This document shows positions 1 through 9,254 of a stretch of 64,000 nt of DNA, one piece after another (within the stretch, counting starts at the first letter, position 1; every line of letters starts with the position of its first letter). The notes beneath the pieces are model-generated. The model saw only the letters and a program-made list of their open reading frames with translations. It did not search any database and was not told where the DNA came from. Made by a program: the position numbers and the translations under genes. The stretch is from RHKX01 sp035759925 (lineage in GTDB: Bacteria > Actinomycetota > Thermoleophilia > Solirubrobacterales > 70-9). The stretch spans positions 1-64,000 of the forward strand of contig DASTTY010000016.1 of assembly GCA_035759925.1 (NCBI GenBank), read 5' to 3'.

Positions 1-1
1 G

Positions 2-1195
2 ATCCTCGCCGGCCAGAACACGACGATCCGCGACCTCAACGTCAACGCCGACCGGATCCTCGCGAAGCTCGCCGAGCGCCGCCGCGACGTCACCCGGTTC
101 ATCGAGGAGGCGAAGAACACCGCCGAGATCGCCAACACCCGCCGCGACGATCTCTCGCAGAACTTCGCGCTGCTCGACGACTTCCTCGCCCAGCTCGGCC
201 CGACGATGAACGAGCTCGACAACCTCGCGGTCCAGGGAACGCCGCTCGCCGCCGATCTCCGCGGCGCCGCGCCGGGGCTGACGACGCTGTCGCGGAACCT
301 GCCGGCCTTCAACCGCTCGGCGACGACCGGGCTGCAGGCGCTCGGGCGGGCGTCAGTGACAGGTCGCAGCGCACTCCGCAAGGGCCGCGACGAGATCAAG
401 CAGCTCGGCAAGTCGGCGAAGAAGTCATTCGCGACCGCCGACGACCTGACGAAGTTCCTCCGCGACATCGACGACCCGAACAGAGCGGTCGAGGTCGACG
501 CGCGGGCCGCCCGCGACAGCGGCCGCAAGGCGCCGACGGGCTACACCGGCATGGAGGGGCTCCTCAACTACCTGTACTACCAGACCCTCGCGATCAACCA
601 GTACGACCAGGTCGGGCACCTGCTCCACTTCTCGATCTTCGAGGTCGGCACCGCCCCGTGCTCGGAATACAACGCGGGCATGTACCACGACCAGGTCGGC
701 GTCCCGAACGCCGACGGCTCGGCGGCGACCACCGACGTCCGCCAGGCGAACCGCTGCGTCGCCTGGCTCGGCGACAGTCAGCCCGACATCAACGAGCCGC
801 TGAACCTGCCGCCCTACGACCCCTCCGTCTGCCCGGACGGCTCGACCGACACGAGCCTCTGCGATCCCGCCGGGACGCTGACCGGCGGTGCTCGCGTCCG
901 CAGCTCCGGAAGCGGCGGCGGCAACGGGACGGCGCCGGCCGGTGGCGCCCCCGGATCCGAGAGCGGCGGCGGCTCCGGCACCGTCCCGGACGCCCCCGAC
1001 GCGCCCGGAACCCCGGATGTTCCGGTGCCGACCGTGCCGACGCCGCCCGGCGGCGCCCCCGCCGCCCCCGGGGGCGGCAACGGACCGCTCCTGCCCGACC
1101 TCGGCAACATCCTCGGCCGCAACACGGGCGGTGGCGAGCGCCGCGCCGCAGCATCCGGCAACCGTGACCTCCTCGGCTACCTGTTCGGGAACTGA
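2..1195 (+). CDS. Mce family protein, C-terminal part (5' end outside window)
   Basis: This is the C-terminal part of an Mce/MlaD-family substrate-binding subunit of an ABC lipid importer; the open frame runs in from base 2, so the start and MlaD domain lie upstream. Visible are the alpha-helical Mce region with repeated 'NLPAFNRS' and 'ATTGLQALG'-like segments, then 'YTGMEGLLNYLYYQTLAINQ', a conserved C-terminal Mce segment, and a Cys-containing end domain. The last ~100 residues are a Gly/Pro/Ala-rich low-complexity tail. Its stop shares one base with the ATG of the next mce gene (TGATG), so translation is coupled. Family assignment rests on the helical region and on the four intact mce genes that follow. 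Confidence 0.88.
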   Translation: MLAGQNTTIRDLNVNADRILAKLAERRRDVTRFIEEAKNTAEIANTRRDDLSQNFALLDDFLAQLGPTMNELDNLAVQGTPLAADLRGAAPGLTTLSRNLPAFNRSATTGLQALGRASVTGRSALRKGRDEIKQLGKSAKKSFATADDLTKFLRDIDDPNRAVEVDARAARDSGRKAPTGYTGMEGLLNYLYYQTLAINQYDQVGHLLHFSIFEVGTAPCSEYNAGMYHDQVGVPNADGSAATTDVRQANRCVAWLGDSQPDINEPLNLPPYDPSVCPDGSTDTSLCDPAGTLTGGARVRSSGSGGGNGTAPAGGAPGSESGGGSGTVPDAPDAPGTPDVPVPTVPTPPGGAPAAPGGGNGPLLPDLGNILGRNTGGGERRAAASGNRDLLGYLFGN

Positions 1196-2964
1196 TGGCG
1201 GCGCGACGAAGGACAAGCCCGTTCTCGGCCATCGCCGCCTCGCCGACGATCATCGGCGCGATCACGACGCTGATCGTCGTCGTCGCCGTCTTCCTCGCCT
1301 ACAACGCCAACAACGGCCTTCCGTTCGTCCCCGTCTACCGCGTTTCGGTCGTCGTGCCGAACGCCGCCCGGCTCGTCCCCAACAACGAGGTGCGGATCGG
1401 CGGCACCCGGGTCGGCGTCGTCGAGTCGATCGACGCCGTGCGACTTCCCGACAACGAGAACGCCGGGGACGACGGCAGCGACGTCACCGCGACCACCGCG
1501 ACCGGTCCCGACGGCAACACCGACGGCGTCGTCGCCCGCCTCAACCTGAAGCTCGACAAGTCGGCCTCGCCGATCCCGGAGAACTCGATCTTCCGGATCC
1601 GCTACAAGTCGGCCTTCGGCCTCAAGTACCTCGAGATCACGCGCGGCGACGGCCCGGCTGCGCCCGAGGGCTTCGTCTTCAACGGGACGAACGACAACGA
1701 CGATCCGGCCGACACCGACAACCAGATCCTCTCGATCGACGAGGTCGCGAAGAACCGGGGCGCCGACGACGGGACGTTCATCGCCCAGACCGAGTTCGAC
1801 GAGATCGGTAACACCTTCGACCAGCCGACCAGGAACGCGATCCGCGAGAACCTCGACGGCTACGGCGACGGCTTCGCGGGCCGCGGCGCCTCGCTCAACC
1901 AGGCCTTCGAGGCGCTCAACCCGCTGCTGACGAACCTGAAGCCGGTCGCCGAGACGCTCGCCGACCCGCGCACCAACCTCGCAGCCTTCTTCCCGGCGCT
2001 CGCCCGGACGGCGGCGATCGTCGCGCCGGTCGCCGACCAGAACGCAGAGCTGTTCGGAAACCTCGCCGACACCTTCGCCGCGATCGGCGCCGATCCGGCG
2101 GCGCTGCAGGCGACGATCTCCGGCGGCCCGCCGACGCTCCAGGCCGGAATCGACCTGCTCCCCGCCCAGCGCCCGTTCCTGCGCGAGACCGCCGAGCTCG
2201 AGCGTCGCCTGCGGCCGGGCGTCCAGAGCCTCCGGGCGGCGCTGCCGAGCCTGAACAGCGCGATCCGGGTCGGCACCCCGGTCCTCGCCCGCAGCGCCGG
2301 GACGAGCCGTCGCCTCGGTGACGTCTTCACGCAGCTCGAGAACCTCGTCGAGCAGCCCGCGACGAAGAGCTCGATCGTCCGCCTCGGCGAGCTCTTCGAC
2401 AGCGCCAAGCCGCTCGCCGACTTCGTGACCCCGGCGCAGACCGTCTGCAACTACTGGAACTACTTCTGGACGCTGCTGCCGGAGCACCTCACCGAGCGCG
2501 ACTCGATCGGGTTCTCGCAGCGGGTCTCCCTGATCGCGACGCCGCAGGGAACGCTGACGCTGAACCTCGACCTCGACGGGGCCGGACCGCTGCCGGGCGT
2601 CCCGACGAGCGTCCCCGGCCCCGCGCAGACCGGCCTCTCGACCGCCGGCTACTCCGGCGTGCAGGCGAACGGCAAGTACGGCGCCGCGCCGACGCCGCCG
2701 CACACCGAAGGGCAGTTCGACCCGCACGAGCTGCCGATCCTGCATGCCCACGCCGCCGCCCCGACCGGTCAAAACGGCTCCGACTGCCAACCCGGTCAGA
2801 CCGGCTACGCGCTCGGTCAGCTCCGCGTCGCCGGGCAGTCGCGTCAGAACCCGGCGGCGCTCGTCCCCGACCTGCCGGGCGACCGTGGCGTAACCGACGT
2901 CTTCTGGAAGCAGGACGGGACGAGGATCCTCAAGGACACGCGCGTGAAGGCGAGGCAGCCGTGA
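1195..2964 (+). CDS. Mce family protein (MlaD domain, 589 aa)
   Basis: Mce-family subunit expected to sit in the inner membrane by one N-terminal helix and to form part of a periplasm-spanning lipid channel fed to an MlaE/YrbE permease. An N-terminal transmembrane segment (about residues 16-36) precedes an MlaD domain containing 'NNEVRIGGTRVGVVESI', followed by a long helical region of degenerate repeats. The MlaD domain carries an Asp/Thr/Gly-rich insertion at about residues 85-105, probably a surface loop. At 589 aa it is somewhat longer than most Mce proteins. Start ATG overlaps the upstream stop; its own stop overlaps the GTG of the next gene. No lipobox is seen. Confidence 0.92.
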   Translation: MAARRRTSPFSAIAASPTIIGAITTLIVVVAVFLAYNANNGLPFVPVYRVSVVVPNAARLVPNNEVRIGGTRVGVVESIDAVRLPDNENAGDDGSDVTATTATGPDGNTDGVVARLNLKLDKSASPIPENSIFRIRYKSAFGLKYLEITRGDGPAAPEGFVFNGTNDNDDPADTDNQILSIDEVAKNRGADDGTFIAQTEFDEIGNTFDQPTRNAIRENLDGYGDGFAGRGASLNQAFEALNPLLTNLKPVAETLADPRTNLAAFFPALARTAAIVAPVADQNAELFGNLADTFAAIGADPAALQATISGGPPTLQAGIDLLPAQRPFLRETAELERRLRPGVQSLRAALPSLNSAIRVGTPVLARSAGTSRRLGDVFTQLENLVEQPATKSSIVRLGELFDSAKPLADFVTPAQTVCNYWNYFWTLLPEHLTERDSIGFSQRVSLIATPQGTLTLNLDLDGAGPLPGVPTSVPGPAQTGLSTAGYSGVQANGKYGAAPTPPHTEGQFDPHELPILHAHAAAPTGQNGSDCQPGQTGYALGQLRVAGQSRQNPAALVPDLPGDRGVTDVFWKQDGTRILKDTRVKARQP

Positions 2965-4622
2965 GAGGCCGGTCGGCTGAGCGGATTCCGAACTGGCTGA
3001 TCGGCGTGCTGCTGATCGTCGTCCTCGCGGTCGGCTCCTACCTCGCGTTCACCAAGAACGTGCCATGGGGCGGCGGCACCGAGGTCACCGCCGTCTTCCG
3101 CTCGGCCCAGAACCTGCGGCCGAACTCGCCGGTCCGGATCGCCGGCGTCGAGGTCGGCAAGGTCACCTCGGTGGAGCCGCTGGCCGAGTCCGAGGACTCC
3201 GGCGGGGCCGGCTCGACCGGCGCGACGGCGAACGGCAGCGGCGCCGTCGTCAAGATGGAGATCGACGACGAAGGGCTGCCGCTCAAGGAGGATGCCCGCT
3301 TCGAGCTGAAGCCGCGACTCTTCCTCGAGGGCAACCTGTTCGTGAACGTCAGCCCCGGCAGTCCCTCGTCGCCGGTCGCTGACAGCGATTACGTCTTCCC
3401 GCCCCAGCAGACGTCGAACACGGTCCAGCTCGACCAGGTCCTGACCGACGCCTTCCAGGCCGACTCCCGCAGGCAGCTCCAGGTCCTCCTCGACCAGTTC
3501 GGCAACGCGCTGACGAAGTACGACGGCGCCGAGTCGCTGCGGGTGCTCAACAAGACCGCCCCCGGTGCCTTCAAGTACACCTCGCAGGTCAACCAGGCGC
3601 TGCTCGGCGAGAACCCGCACGACCTCTCGTCGCTGATCGGCAACCTCAACCGCGTCGTCCGTGGCCTCAACGGGAACGATCAGGCGCTCGCCGACCTGAT
3701 CACCAACCTGCGGATCACGACCGGCAGCTTCGCGGCCCAGGACGACTCGCTCGAGCGGGCGATCGCGGAGCTGCCGCGAACGCTCGAGGCCGGCAACCGG
3801 GCGTTCGCGAGCCTCAACGCCGCCTTCCCGCCGACGCGTGCCTTCGCCCGCGAGATCCTCCCGGGGGTCCGGACCGCGCCGGCGACACTCGACGCGGCGA
3901 CGCCGCTGCTCGCTCAGCTCCGCGGGCTCGCCCAGCCGGCCGAGCTGCGCGGCCTCGTCGCCGACCTGCGGCCGACCGTCCCCGACCTCGCCCGGCTGAC
4001 GACGAACACGATCCCGTTCATGGAGCAGACGCGGGCGCTCTCGAGCTGCTTCAACCACACGATCCTGCCCTGGGCCGACGACGAGGTCTCCGGTGGCCCG
4101 GTTTACGACGCCAAGCACGGGCCGAACGGCAGCGTCTTCGAGGAGACCGCCTACGGGCTCGCCGGGATCAACGGCGAGAGCCGCTCCGGCGACGCCAACG
4201 GCCAGTACATCCGCGTGATCGGCGGCGGCGGCACCAACACGGTCCAGTCCCACGACCAAAGCACCGGCGAGGACCTCGCCGGCGTCACGCCGTTCCCGAT
4301 CGACGGTTCGATGCCGCCGTTCGCGCCGAAGACGCCGTTCCGGCCCGGTGCGCCCTGCGAGAACCAGGACCCGCCGAACCTCTCGGCGGTCGGTGGGCCG
4401 GCCCCGCCGCAGCCGGACTCGGCACCCGCCGGCGCAGCGCCGGCTGCGGGCAGCCCGGCGGCGCCGCTCGTCGACGACGCGACGCAGACCCTCGAGGGAC
4501 TCGGCGAGGCGGCGCAGGCGAAGGACGACGGCGATCGCGCCAAGGCCCGCAAGCTCCAGAAGCGGGCGATGAAGGACCTCTCCGACTTCTACTCGACCTA
4601 CGGCGCGGGGGACGGCGGATGA
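2961..4622 (+). CDS. Mce family protein (MlaD domain, 553 aa)
   Basis: Third mce gene of the series. GTG start overlaps the preceding stop by 4 bases (GTGA). A transmembrane helix at about residues 12-30 is followed by an MlaD domain with 'NSPVRIAGVEVGKVTSVEPL'. The MlaD domain has a Gly/Ser/Thr-rich insertion at about residues 75-95, as in the previous gene. The central helical region contains the Mce-typical repeats, and the C-terminus is Pro/Ala-rich and ends in a charged helical segment. Role is inferred as one of the six non-identical Mce subunits that normally assemble together in Actinobacteria. Confidence 0.92.
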   Translation: MRGRSAERIPNWLIGVLLIVVLAVGSYLAFTKNVPWGGGTEVTAVFRSAQNLRPNSPVRIAGVEVGKVTSVEPLAESEDSGGAGSTGATANGSGAVVKMEIDDEGLPLKEDARFELKPRLFLEGNLFVNVSPGSPSSPVADSDYVFPPQQTSNTVQLDQVLTDAFQADSRRQLQVLLDQFGNALTKYDGAESLRVLNKTAPGAFKYTSQVNQALLGENPHDLSSLIGNLNRVVRGLNGNDQALADLITNLRITTGSFAAQDDSLERAIAELPRTLEAGNRAFASLNAAFPPTRAFAREILPGVRTAPATLDAATPLLAQLRGLAQPAELRGLVADLRPTVPDLARLTTNTIPFMEQTRALSSCFNHTILPWADDEVSGGPVYDAKHGPNGSVFEETAYGLAGINGESRSGDANGQYIRVIGGGGTNTVQSHDQSTGEDLAGVTPFPIDGSMPPFAPKTPFRPGAPCENQDPPNLSAVGGPAPPQPDSAPAGAAPAAGSPAAPLVDDATQTLEGLGEAAQAKDDGDRAKARKLQKRAMKDLSDFYSTYGAGDGG

Positions 4623-5941
4623 GCGTCGCGATCCGCAAGCATCTCCGCGACTTCATCGCGATCGCGCTGCTGCTCGTCGTCGGGCTCGCCTCGGCCTACG
4701 TGATCGTCCAGAACCAGCGGCTCCGGATCCCGCTCATCGAGGAGCGGCCGTTCGAGCTCAAGGCCGAGTTCCAGACCGCGCAGGCGGTCGTCCCCGGGCA
4801 GGGCCAGACGTTGCGGGTCGCCGGCGTCAAGGTCGGCGACGTCGAGGACGTCAGCCTCGAGGACGGCGTCGCCGTCGTCACCTTCGGGGTCGATCGGGAC
4901 TTCCTGCCGGTCTACCGGGACGCGACGATCCTGCTACGCCCGCAGACCGGGCTGAAGGACATGTTCTTCGAGATGGACCCGGGCACGAAGAAGGCCGGGG
5001 AGATCCAGGAGGGCGGCACCGTCCAGCTCGCCAACACCGCCCCCGACGTCAACCTCGACGAGGTCCTCGGCGCACTCGACAACGACACCCGCGCCTACCT
5101 GCGCCTGCTGCTCGTCAGCGGCGGGCAGGCATTGCACGGCCGCGACAAGGACCTCGGCCGCCTGCTCGGCTCGCTCGGGCCGCTGTCCCGCGACATCGAC
5201 CGGATCAACTCGAAGGTCGCCGAGCGGAAGGCGAACCTGCGCCGGCTGATCACCAACTTCAACCTGCTGACCCGCGAGGTCGGTCGCAGCGAGCAGAGCC
5301 TGACCGACCTCGTCGAGGCCTCGAACACGTCGATCTCGGCGATCGCCGAGCAGGACCCGAGCGTCCAGCGCGCGGTGCGGCTGCTGCCCGGGACGCTCGC
5401 CCAGTCCACCGTCGCGCTCAACCACATCTCGCAGTTCGCCGACCAGCTCGGGCCGGCGCTCGGCGACCTGCGGCCGTTCGCCCGCAACCTCGCCGAGGTC
5501 AACTCCTCGACGAAGCGGCTGGCGGTGAAGACGACGCCGGTCATCAAGAGCGAGATCCGGCCGTTCGTGCGAACGGCGCGGGGACCGGTTCGCGATCTGG
5601 GCAAGGCGTCGAGCCGGCTCGCGAAGGCGACGCCGAAGCTGACCGTCGTCGCCAAGAAGATCAACGGGCTCGGCAACATGGCCGCCTACAACCCGAACGG
5701 CGCCGAGCCGCCCGACACGCCCCGCCGCGACGAGGGCTACCTCTACTGGGCCGCCTGGCTCGGCCACAACTCGAACTCGGTCTTCCAGGTCCAGGACGCC
5801 CACGGCGTCGATCGCCGCATCTATCTGACCATCGGCTGCGACGAGGCGATGTCGCTGCTCGGCGCGAGTCCGCTCGCGCCGGCGGTGACCGGCCTGCAAC
5901 AGCTGTTCGCGCCGGGCGCGCCGTTCGCGGGGGGCTGCTGA
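4619..5941 (+). CDS. Mce family protein (MlaD domain, 440 aa)
   Basis: Fourth mce gene, start ATG overlapping the preceding stop (ATGA). N-terminal transmembrane helix at about residues 13-31, then an MlaD domain with 'QTLRVAGVKVGDVEDVSLEDG' and the 'LRPQTGLKDMFFEMDPG' segment conserved in Mce proteins. It is the shortest Mce protein here and lacks the low-complexity insertions and tails of its neighbours. It ends with a Cys-containing C-terminus. The stop shares its last base with the following ATG (TGATG). Confidence 0.92.
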   Translation: MSVAIRKHLRDFIAIALLLVVGLASAYVIVQNQRLRIPLIEERPFELKAEFQTAQAVVPGQGQTLRVAGVKVGDVEDVSLEDGVAVVTFGVDRDFLPVYRDATILLRPQTGLKDMFFEMDPGTKKAGEIQEGGTVQLANTAPDVNLDEVLGALDNDTRAYLRLLLVSGGQALHGRDKDLGRLLGSLGPLSRDIDRINSKVAERKANLRRLITNFNLLTREVGRSEQSLTDLVEASNTSISAIAEQDPSVQRAVRLLPGTLAQSTVALNHISQFADQLGPALGDLRPFARNLAEVNSSTKRLAVKTTPVIKSEIRPFVRTARGPVRDLGKASSRLAKATPKLTVVAKKINGLGNMAAYNPNGAEPPDTPRRDEGYLYWAAWLGHNSNSVFQVQDAHGVDRRIYLTIGCDEAMSLLGASPLAPAVTGLQQLFAPGAPFAGGC

Positions 5942-7527
5942 TGCAGAAGTCGGCTCCATCGATCGGCCGGATCCTGATCGCCGTCGGGTTCACGCTCTCG
6001 TGCTTCCTGCTGCTGCTCTTCCTCTGGATCTCGTTCGGCGGCCCGGTGCCGTTGAAGCCGGAGAGCTACCGGATCGATGCCTACTTCCCGGAGGCGACCC
6101 AGCTCGCGACCGAATCGGACGTTCGGATCGGCGGCGTTTCGGTCGGCAAGGTCAAGTCGGTCGAGCTGGCGCCGGTCGACGAGCAGATCGACGGGCAGGA
6201 CACCTCGAAGGTCGAGATCGAGATCGATCCCGAGTTCGCGCCGATCTCGAGCGACGCGCGGGCGATCCTCCGCCAGAAGACGCTGCTCGGCGAGACCTAC
6301 GTCGAGCTGACGTCGGGCACGAACCCGCAGAAGTCAGGCGCGCCGGTCTCGCTCGGCGCCGCCGCGTCGACCACCGATGCGTCGAGCAGCGACGTCCACT
6401 CGATCCCCGAGGGCGGCTCGCTCGGCCTCGGCCAGGTCCAGGATCAGACGCAGATCGACGAGATCTTCAACGCCCTCGACAAGGAGACGCGGACCGCGTT
6501 CCAGCAGTGGCAGCAGGGCGCAGCGATCGCGATCCGCGGCCGCGGGCTCGACCTCAACGACGCACTCGGCAACCTCGGGCCGTTCCTCGGTGACGCCTCG
6601 GACGTCCTCGCCGTCCTGCGCCGCCAGCGCACGCAGCTGCAGGGGCTGGTCCGCGACACCGGCACGGTCTTCGACGCGCTCAGCGAGCGCGACGGACAGC
6701 TCGCCGACGCAATCACCGGGACGAACTCGACCTTCGACGCGCTCGCCTCCGAGGACCAGGCGCTGCGCGAGTTCTTCCAGATCGCTCCGACGTTCGAGAA
6801 CGAGACCCAGCTGACGCTGAACCGGCTCGACGAGTTCCAGGCGAACACCCGCCCGCTCGTCCAGAAGCTGCTGCCGGTCGCCAACGACATCAGCCCGACC
6901 CTCGAGAGCGTCCGGCGCCTGTCGCCGCACCTGCGATCGCTGTTCATCGACCTCGATGCGCTCAACCGGGCATCGCGGCGCGGCTTCCCGGCGCTGGCGA
7001 GCGTCCTCCGCGAGCTCCGGCCGACGCTCGCCAACCTCGACCCGTTCCTGGCCAACCTCAACCCGGTCGTCTCCTGGCTCAACTACTACCGCTCGAACAT
7101 CACCGACTTCCTGTCCAACCCGCCGGCCGGGCTGTCCGGTCAGCTGACCCCGCAGCCCGGGCAGCCCGCGCCGCGCCACGTCCTCAAGCAGCTCGGCTAC
7201 ATCACGCAGGAGTCGCTCGCGATCTACCGCAACCGCCTGCCCGAGAACCGCGGCAACGGCTACCTGATGCCGTACAACGACCTCGTCGCCGGGGGCGGCG
7301 CGAGCCGGAACGGGATCTTCCCGAACTGGGACTGCGACAACACCGGCGGCGGCGAGCGTTTCATGGGCGACGGCAAGTCGCCGACCGTCTCGACCTATGA
7401 CCAGCCGAACCCGCCGTCGGGCCTGATCCCGGGCACGGTGCGGCCGTTCGCGCCGTGCTTCGTGGCGCCCGACTACCCGAGCCGGTTCGGCGGCACCCAC
7501 TTCCCGCACGTGACCAGGGATCGCTGA
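5941..7527 (+). CDS. Mce family protein (MlaD domain, 528 aa), last gene of the mce run
   Basis: Fifth and last mce gene in view. N-terminal transmembrane helix (about residues 9-31), MlaD domain with 'ESDVRIGGVSVGKVKSVELAP' and 'LRQKTLLGETYVELTSG', then a 'DQTQIDEIFNALDKETR' segment and a long helical region. The C-terminal part resembles that of the first, truncated mce gene ('NYLYYQ'/'NYYRSN' followed by a Cys-containing domain). Actinobacterial loci usually have two yrbE permease genes and six mce genes; five are visible, so the permease genes and one mce are expected just upstream of the window. Confidence 0.92.
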   Translation: MQKSAPSIGRILIAVGFTLSCFLLLLFLWISFGGPVPLKPESYRIDAYFPEATQLATESDVRIGGVSVGKVKSVELAPVDEQIDGQDTSKVEIEIDPEFAPISSDARAILRQKTLLGETYVELTSGTNPQKSGAPVSLGAAASTTDASSSDVHSIPEGGSLGLGQVQDQTQIDEIFNALDKETRTAFQQWQQGAAIAIRGRGLDLNDALGNLGPFLGDASDVLAVLRRQRTQLQGLVRDTGTVFDALSERDGQLADAITGTNSTFDALASEDQALREFFQIAPTFENETQLTLNRLDEFQANTRPLVQKLLPVANDISPTLESVRRLSPHLRSLFIDLDALNRASRRGFPALASVLRELRPTLANLDPFLANLNPVVSWLNYYRSNITDFLSNPPAGLSGQLTPQPGQPAPRHVLKQLGYITQESLAIYRNRLPENRGNGYLMPYNDLVAGGGASRNGIFPNWDCDNTGGGERFMGDGKSPTVSTYDQPNPPSGLIPGTVRPFAPCFVAPDYPSRFGGTHFPHVTRDR

Positions 7528-7541
7528 GGCGGGGCTGCGAA

Positions 7542-7547
7542 TAGGAT
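7542..7547 (+). promoter_or_regulatory. -10 box (TAGGAT) of a leaderless transcript
   Basis: TAGGAT lies 6 bases before the GTG at 7554, so transcription should begin at or next to the start codon. No Shine-Dalgarno is present. It suggests that the 7554 gene has its own promoter rather than depending on mce read-through. Confidence 0.5.
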
Positions 7548-7553
7548 CAGCCG

Positions 7554-8261
7554 GTGAGCGCCGCCGGCGAGCGCGAGGACTGGGTCGCGGCCGTCAAGGC
7601 GGTCGCCGCCGACCGCGGCCTCACCTACGAGGAGGTCGGCGGCCTCAACCCGCGTGACGCTCCGCCGGCATTGTGCCCGGGCGGCTCGAACCGGCTCACC
7701 GGCGAGCTGGCGCCGGAGTTCTGGGGGTCGAGCTGCGATGCCGACGAGTTCGAGTCGGGCGGCCTCTTCCGGAAGGCGGTGCTGCCGGCGGCGGTCCTCG
7801 CCAAGGCCCACATGCCCGACCTCACGAAGGTCGTCCCGGCCTTCGACGTCGAGTCGATCGAGTCGAGTCCCGACGAGCAGCTCCGCCGCCTCAGCCGCCT
7901 CCGCGTCGAGTTCGAGAGCATCGAGTTCAACCGCCGCTTCATCGCCACGGTCCCGACCGGGCACGACCCGATCGCACTCCGCGAGCTCTTCAGCCCCGCC
8001 TTCCTCACCTGGACGACATCGATCGATCGCGAGGTCAGCTTCGGCGCCTCCGACCGCCAGCTCTACTTCCTCTGGAAGCTCCGCGAGCGCACCCGCCCCG
8101 AGCTCGAGCGCGCACTCGACGATGCCGGCAGGCTCTTCGGCCGCGTCCGCGCCGAGATGGAGGAGTCCGGCGTCGCCACCTACCCGGCCGGCCCCTGGCA
8201 CGCCGGCATGGCCCCGTTCCCGGCGACCACGCCACCTTCGGGCGAGGGAGAGGGGCACTGA
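7554..8261 (+). CDS. Uncharacterised protein, 235 aa
   Basis: I do not recognise a family. The protein is soluble-looking: no signal peptide or transmembrane helix, many charged residues. It has a central 'EFESIEFNRRFIATVPTGHDPIALRELFSPAFLTW' region (split here for reading: EFNRRFIATV then HDPIALRELF) and a helical, Arg/Glu-rich C-terminus. The GTG start is chosen because a -10-like TAGGAT lies 6 bases upstream. Codon use matches its neighbours, so it is very likely a real gene. It follows the mce run by 26 bases, but no functional link is shown. Confidence 0.7.
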   Translation: MSAAGEREDWVAAVKAVAADRGLTYEEVGGLNPRDAPPALCPGGSNRLTGELAPEFWGSSCDADEFESGGLFRKAVLPAAVLAKAHMPDLTKVVPAFDVESIESSPDEQLRRLSRLRVEFESIEFNRRFIATVPTGHDPIALRELFSPAFLTWTTSIDREVSFGASDRQLYFLWKLRERTRPELERALDDAGRLFGRVRAEMEESGVATYPAGPWHAGMAPFPATTPPSGEGEGH

Positions 8262-8302
8262 GGGGGAGCGTCGACGCCCGTGCCCGCCGAGACGCGACGG
8301 TT

Positions 8303-8337
8303 GGCGGAAAACGTCCCGCATTGGGATGCTTTCCGCC
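8303..8337. repeat. Inverted repeat between convergent genes (GGCGGAAA/TTTCCGCC)
   Basis: An 8-bp perfect stem (GGCGGAAA at 8303-8310, TTTCCGCC at 8330-8337) encloses a second small stem (TCCC/GGGA). It lies in the 138-base gap between the convergent ends of the 7554 gene and the Nudix gene, where it could end transcription from both sides, although no T-run follows. A similar element occurs at 35907-35939. Confidence 0.5.
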
Positions 8338-8399
8338 ACTGACCCGAAGTCAACGGCCGGCGGACGTCATTGCCCGGCTCAGGCGCGCGCCGCGCGGAC

Positions 8400-9044
8400 C
8401 TACGCGTCGGCGAAGCCCGGGTCGCCGGGGAGGAGGACCTCGAAGCGGTCGCGGTCGCCGCGGACCTTCGGGGTGATCGCCTCGACGTGGCGCTCGGAGC
8501 CCGCGGCGATGACGGCGTCGGCGTCGGCGAAGCCGGTCAGCTCCTCGAGGTGCTTGACGGTCGGGAAGGAGAGCTCGAGGCGGTCGGCGGCGTGCTCCTC
8601 GAGGGCGCCGGCGGGGCTCAGCCAGCGGGCCTCGTCGACCTCGGCGCAGTCCGGGACCGGTTTGCTGTGGGGCGGGGCGAGGGCGACGTAGAAGCGGGTG
8701 TCGAAGCGGATCGGGACGACCTCGGGCGTGACCCAGCGCGACCACGGGTGGAGCTCGGAGGCGGCGAGGACGAGCGCCGCCTCCTCGCCGAGCTCGCGGG
8801 CCGCGCAGACCCGGTGCGCGCACTCGTCGGACTCGACACCGAGGTCGAGATCGAGCGCCGCGTCGCGGTCCTCGCCGTCGACGGCGCCGCCCGGGAACAC
8901 CCAGACGCCGGGCATGAAGCGGGCGTCCGCGCCGCGCCGCAGCATCAGCACTTCGAGGCCGCTGCTGCGGTGCCGGCCGCCGCGTCTGAGGACGATGACC
9001 GTCGCCGCAGGACGGGGGATCGCGGGCTCATCCACGGCCGCCAC
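8400..9044 (-). CDS. Nudix hydrolase (NUDT19-like)
   Basis: Nudix enzymes hydrolyse nucleoside diphosphates linked to another moiety. The Nudix box is present in expanded form: 'FPGGAVDGEDRDAA' and, after an insertion of about 15 residues, 'RELGEEAAL', giving the metal-binding REXXEE core. Such a split box is typical of the NUDT19/RP2p group, whose characterised members hydrolyse CoA and acyl-CoA; that would suit the lipid context but is inference. Start is GTG 9044; an in-frame GTG at 9035 is an alternative that would better suit the -10-like TAACGT at 9048-9053. It is divergent from rubredoxin with only 22 bases between. Confidence 0.82.
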   Translation of the reverse strand: MAAVDEPAIPRPAATVIVLRRGGRHRSSGLEVLMLRRGADARFMPGVWVFPGGAVDGEDRDAALDLDLGVESDECAHRVCAARELGEEAALVLAASELHPWSRWVTPEVVPIRFDTRFYVALAPPHSKPVPDCAEVDEARWLSPAGALEEHAADRLELSFPTVKHLEELTGFADADAVIAAGSERHVEAITPKVRGDRDRFEVLLPGDPGFADA

Positions 9045-9051
9045 TCTACGT

Positions 9052-9057
9052 TAGGCT
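9052..9057 (+). promoter_or_regulatory. -10 box (TAGGCT) for rubredoxin
   Basis: TAGGCT ends 9 bases before the rubredoxin ATG at 9067, and no Shine-Dalgarno is present. It overlaps a TAACGT on the opposite strand (9048-9053) that could serve the Nudix gene, so the divergent promoters would be back to back. Confidence 0.5.
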
Positions 9058-9066
9058 CCGCGCCCC

Positions 9067-9246
9067 ATGAGCGAGACCCTCGTCAAGCAGCAGTGGATCT
9101 GCACGTCCTGCGGGTACGTCTACGACCCTGACGAGGGCGACCCCGACGGCGGCATTCCCGCCGGCACCGAGTTCGAGGACATCCCGGACAACTGGTTCTG
9201 CCCGGTCTGCGGCGCCCGCAAGGCCGACTTCGAGCCGCTCGACTGA
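9067..9246 (+). CDS. Rubredoxin (59 aa)
   Basis: Small one-electron carrier holding a mononuclear iron centre. The two Cys pairs are intact: 'CTSCG' (Cys12, Cys15) and 'CPVCG' (Cys45, Cys48), with the conserved 'YVYDPDEGDPDGGIPAGT' between them and 'WFCPVCGARKADFE' at the end. Length matches the family (about 54-60 aa). Alkane hydroxylases or other oxygen-linked enzymes are frequent partners, but none is adjacent here; the P450 at 44395 is far away. Confidence 0.96.
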   Translation: MSETLVKQQWICTSCGYVYDPDEGDPDGGIPAGTEFEDIPDNWFCPVCGARKADFEPLD

Positions 9247-9254
9247 CCGGGCCG

